This document shows, one piece after another, positions 33,896-35,670 of a stretch of 35,670 bases of DNA. Both the position numbers and the translations under genes were made by a program. The notes below the pieces were generated by a model, which was not told where the DNA came from, ran no database searches, and saw only the letters and a program-made list of their open reading frames with translations. This DNA is from Alphaproteobacteria bacterium UBA2966 (GTDB lineage Bacteria > Pseudomonadota > Alphaproteobacteria > UBA2966), in the NCBI GenBank assembly GCA_002348365.1, contig DEBC01000119.1, positions 79,028-114,697 of the forward strand, given 5' to 3'. The number at the start of each line of letters is the position of its first letter. Position 1 is the stretch's first letter.

Positions 33896-34303
33896 CTAGG
33901 TCGAGGTCGCAGGCTGTTCGGAAACTGCCTCGCGCGGTGCCTTTTCTTTGCGCGGCGCGGGACGGCCGGTGAGCTTTTCGTGAATGTCCGCAAACAGCTT
34001 CAGGTATTCGGAGAATTCGACGTTCTTGATGTGGGCGCCGTCGCGCCAGCTGCATCCTGTTGCACCTTCGACCGCCTGGGCAATGCTCTGACCGGCGCCA
34101 TAGCAGTTGTGTGAGCGACACTCACTGCAGCCTTCTTCCTCCAGTCGATCGAAGATCGAGCACTTGAAGTCTTCGGTCAGGTTCTTGCAGGGTTCGCCCG
34201 GCGGCTTTTTGTAGTGTGGCCAGTCGAACTCAAGAGCAACGCAGCAAAGCGCGTGGCACTTGGAGCAATCGGGAGTGAGGCGTTCTTCCGTGAGATTCGA
34301 CAT
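33896..34303 (-). CDS. Small cysteine-rich protein, probable metal or cluster binder
   Basis: From ATG 34303 the product has 135 residues with ten cysteines: C13-x2-C16-x3-CC(20,21), C39, C48, C59-x2-C62, C67 and C84. The spacing pattern CSKCHALCC ... PCKNL ... CSIF ... CRSHNCYGAGQ recalls cysteine-rich proteins of the YkgJ/UPF0153 kind and bacterial proteins often labelled pentapeptide-repeat proteins. A zinc or iron-sulfur role is inferred. There is no signal peptide, so it is probably cytoplasmic. The frame is open to 34447, but the extra part is not cysteine-patterned and covers repeats. The ribosome-binding site is poor. Its neighbour is a pentapeptide-repeat gene. Confidence 0.65.
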   Translation of the reverse strand: MSNLTEERLTPDCSKCHALCCVALEFDWPHYKKPPGEPCKNLTEDFKCSIFDRLEEEGCSECRSHNCYGAGQSIAQAVEGATGCSWRDGAHIKNVEFSEYLKLFADIHEKLTGRPAPRKEKAPREAVSEQPATST

Positions 34304-34321
34304 GGTTTCGATGCACGTCAG

Positions 34322-34459
34322 GCAACATGTTGATCGCAGAGACACCTCAGGGTCGACGACCGACGAGGGCAGGGTCCCTGCCGCAACATGCTTGATCGCA
34401 CGAAAACGGTTAATTTTTGGTGTTCGCGGCCTGCGAGGCCGCCCCAAGGCACGGGTGCC
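34322..34459. promoter_or_regulatory. Repeat-rich control region upstream of the cysteine-rich gene
   Basis: A 17-18-nt direct repeat, GCAACATG(C)TTGATCGCA, occurs at 34322-34338 and 34383-34400, differing by one inserted base. Between the copies are two perfect palindromes: GGTCG-a-CGACC (34351-34361) and GGCAGGG-t-CCCTGCC (34368-34382). Beyond them are GCGGCCT-gcg-AGGCCGC (34426-34442) and GGCAC-gg-GTGCC (34448-34459). The last two follow the end of the pentapeptide gene on the minus strand and may terminate it. The direct repeats and inner palindromes could be operators for the cysteine-rich gene. Confidence 0.45.
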
Positions 34460-34480
34460 GGCCTGGGATCGAAAGGTCAG

Positions 34481-35029
34481 TTACTTACACTGACCGATGG
34501 AACCCTCGGCACATACGGTCTTGCCGTCGATCCAGGTCACTCCGGACAGATCGGCATTGAGGAAGTCGGCGCCTGTCAGCCTGGCACTGGTCAAATCCGC
34601 GCCGCGCAGATTGGCTCGAAAGAACCTGGTCCGCCGCAAGTCGGTTTGTGCCAGCGATGCATCTTGCAGATTGGCCTTTGTGAAATCGGACTCGGTGAGA
34701 CGGGCGCGGTCGAATGTGGTCTTGGGCATGGATGCCGAGATGAATTTGGCTCTGTGGGCATCGACGGCTGACAGGTTGCTGCCGTCGAGAGTTGATCGGT
34801 GGAATCGGGCATCGCGCAATCGTGCGCCGCTGAGGTCCACGCCGGAAAGATTCCGTTCCTCCATATAGCACCGTTCCCAATTGACGTTCGGACGCGGTGG
34901 GTCGGTGCACGCGCCGAATGCTGGGCCACTCACCAATGCAGCCATGGACAACGCAATTCCGACCATAATGTGGCGCGAACGGCAAATTGAGGCCGAGCAG
35001 GAGGGTGAAATGTCACTCTTTATGTTCAT
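34481..35029 (-). CDS. Exported pentapeptide-repeat protein
   Basis: The 182-residue product has a signal peptide (MVGIALSMAALVSGPAFGA preceded by a basic stretch). Roughly 20 tandem A(D/N)Lxx-type pentapeptides follow (NLSGVDLSGARL, ANLQDASLAQTDL, ANLRGADLTSARL), which fold as a right-handed quadrilateral beta helix. The C-terminal segment TWIDGKTVCAEGSIGQC is common in periplasmic members. Four cysteines in the mature part suggest disulfides in the periplasm. The start is uncertain: ATG 35029 or ATG 34966, the latter giving a compact signal peptide of normal size. Neither has a good ribosome-binding site. The function is unknown. Confidence 0.8.
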   Translation of the reverse strand: MNIKSDISPSCSASICRSRHIMVGIALSMAALVSGPAFGACTDPPRPNVNWERCYMEERNLSGVDLSGARLRDARFHRSTLDGSNLSAVDAHRAKFISASMPKTTFDRARLTESDFTKANLQDASLAQTDLRRTRFFRANLRGADLTSARLTGADFLNADLSGVTWIDGKTVCAEGSIGQCK

Positions 35030-35084
35030 TGGGCAGCAAGGCTAGGCCGTTTTGGCCAATGTTCAAAGTTTCGGATTTCGCAAA

Positions 35085-35564
35085 TCATTTGCGGATCCCG
35101 ATGCTGCGGCCGGATTGAGGTGGTGTCGGAAGACCGGCGTGGGCACTCTTGAGTTCCGCAAGTCGTTCCAGGGATGCATCGGGTAACTCGGCAGAACGCC
35201 GAGCGCGAAGATCGACATGAATACCCAGCCACTCCGCCGTCGCAGATAGAAAGCCTTCGTCGCGGTGATACATGCTCGAAAAGAAATGGATCCGCTTGGT
35301 GTCGTAATCCAGTAGCTGGGTCGTGAACTTCAACGCGTCGCCTTCTTTGACTTCCCGCAAATAGTTCACGTGGCATTCCACTTGAAATACTGATTTTTGT
35401 TCGCGTTCTACGTAGTCCTTTCCTAGGTCCAGCATATCGAATAGACGGTCCGTTGCATGATCGAATGCAAGGACGTAGTAGGCCACGTTCATGTGGCCGT
35501 TGTAATCGATCCATTCGGGTCGGACGATTTCTTCGTGAATGGAGAGTGGGCTTTCGATTGACAT
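35085..35564 (-). CDS. Hotdog-fold acyl-CoA thioesterase, betainyl-CoA thioesterase-like
   Basis: The 159-residue product has the 4HBT hotdog pattern with RPEWIDYNGHMNVAYYVLAFDHATD near the N-terminus, where the Asp-Tyr-Asn-Gly-His-Met segment is the active-site region. Later segments are HVNYLREVKEGDALKFTTQLLDYD and FFSSMYHRDEGFLSATAEW. This resembles betainyl-CoA thioesterases and the thioesterase half of carnitine dehydrogenase fusions; the exact substrate is inferred. ATG 35564 gives the usual N-terminus. The same frame is open further (TTG 35603) to the window edge, so a longer or fused protein cannot be excluded. It ends 56 bp before the pentapeptide gene. Confidence 0.75.
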   Translation of the reverse strand: MSIESPLSIHEEIVRPEWIDYNGHMNVAYYVLAFDHATDRLFDMLDLGKDYVEREQKSVFQVECHVNYLREVKEGDALKFTTQLLDYDTKRIHFFSSMYHRDEGFLSATAEWLGIHVDLRARRSAELPDASLERLAELKSAHAGLPTPPQSGRSIGIRK

Positions 35565-35670
35565 GATGCCGCCACTCTCGGGGCTCACCTTGCGCTCAGT
35601 CAATAGGCGGCGCCTCCGTGACTGCGTCCTGAGTGATGCCGCAAACTCATTGAAGCGTGCGGCTTGTGGC
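35565..35670 (-). other. Window edge upstream of the thioesterase
   Basis: On the minus strand the thioesterase frame stays open through to the edge. Another frame ends with a TGA near 35600 and could be the 3' end of an upstream gene. The stretch is too short to decide. Confidence 0.3.

Noticed and set aside
1..35670. CRISPR arrays, tRNA or rRNA genes, insertion sequences, prophage genes
   Set aside because: None seen: no regularly spaced repeats of CRISPR type, no transposase or integrase motifs, and no cloverleaf noticed by eye. A tRNAscan or Infernal run would be decisive for RNA genes.

Overview
The window is a chromosomal segment from an alphaproteobacterium of moderately high GC content. 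Most of it is a complete dcw (division and cell wall) cluster. The alphaproteobacterial assignment rests on three things: the FtsZ C-terminal peptide (DIPAFLRRQAN), the run ftsQ-ftsA-ftsZ-lpxC-bamD-recN-ligA downstream of murC-murB-ddlB, and a small DUF1127 gene. MurE carries the DNPR motif of the meso-diaminopimelate-adding enzyme, and LpxC and BamD are present, so this is a Gram-negative cell with lipid A and DAP-type peptidoglycan. I cannot fix the genus; a Rhodospirillales-like lineage is a guess.

Layout. Positions 1-466 are an AT-rich gene-free leader. It ends in a 10-bp-phased array of TGGGA boxes (bottom strand) that look like MraZ operators over a promoter. Positions 467-19118 read on the plus strand: mraZ, rsmH, ftsL, ftsI, murE, murF, mraY, murD, ftsW, murG, murC, murB, ddlB, ftsQ, ftsA, ftsZ. 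Nearly every junction is an ATGA, GTGA or TGATG overlap, so the block looks like one translationally coupled unit. The only sizeable internal gap is ftsA-ftsZ (119 bp). It holds a 22-codon ORF with an excellent ribosome-binding site whose stop codon overlaps the ftsZ start. After strong hairpins follow lpxC, bamD, recN and ligA (19357-25224), then a small isoprenylcysteine-methyltransferase-like gene broken by an in-frame amber codon.

From 25745 on, most genes read on the minus strand: an aminopeptidase P (with a good promoter), then past the plus-strand DUF1127 gene and a palindrome-rich non-coding stretch come prmA, a UvrD/PcrA helicase and a CLC chloride channel with CBS domains. Next are a cysteine-rich small protein, an exported pentapeptide-repeat protein and a hotdog thioesterase of the betainyl-CoA thioesterase type, whose frame runs to the window edge.

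How the genes work together. MurC-F, MraY, MurG and Ddl make lipid II. FtsW and FtsI polymerise and cross-link it at the septum under control of FtsL, FtsQ, FtsA and FtsZ. LpxC and BamD supply the outer membrane. RecN, LigA and UvrD handle DNA repair and replication. No prophage, IS element, CRISPR array, tRNA or rRNA was seen. I did not find a clear-cut new multi-gene system. The best leads are the ftsZ leader ORF, the MraZ box array, the repeat-rich region in front of the cysteine-rich gene, the broken methyltransferase and the unusual ion-pathway residues of the CLC protein.
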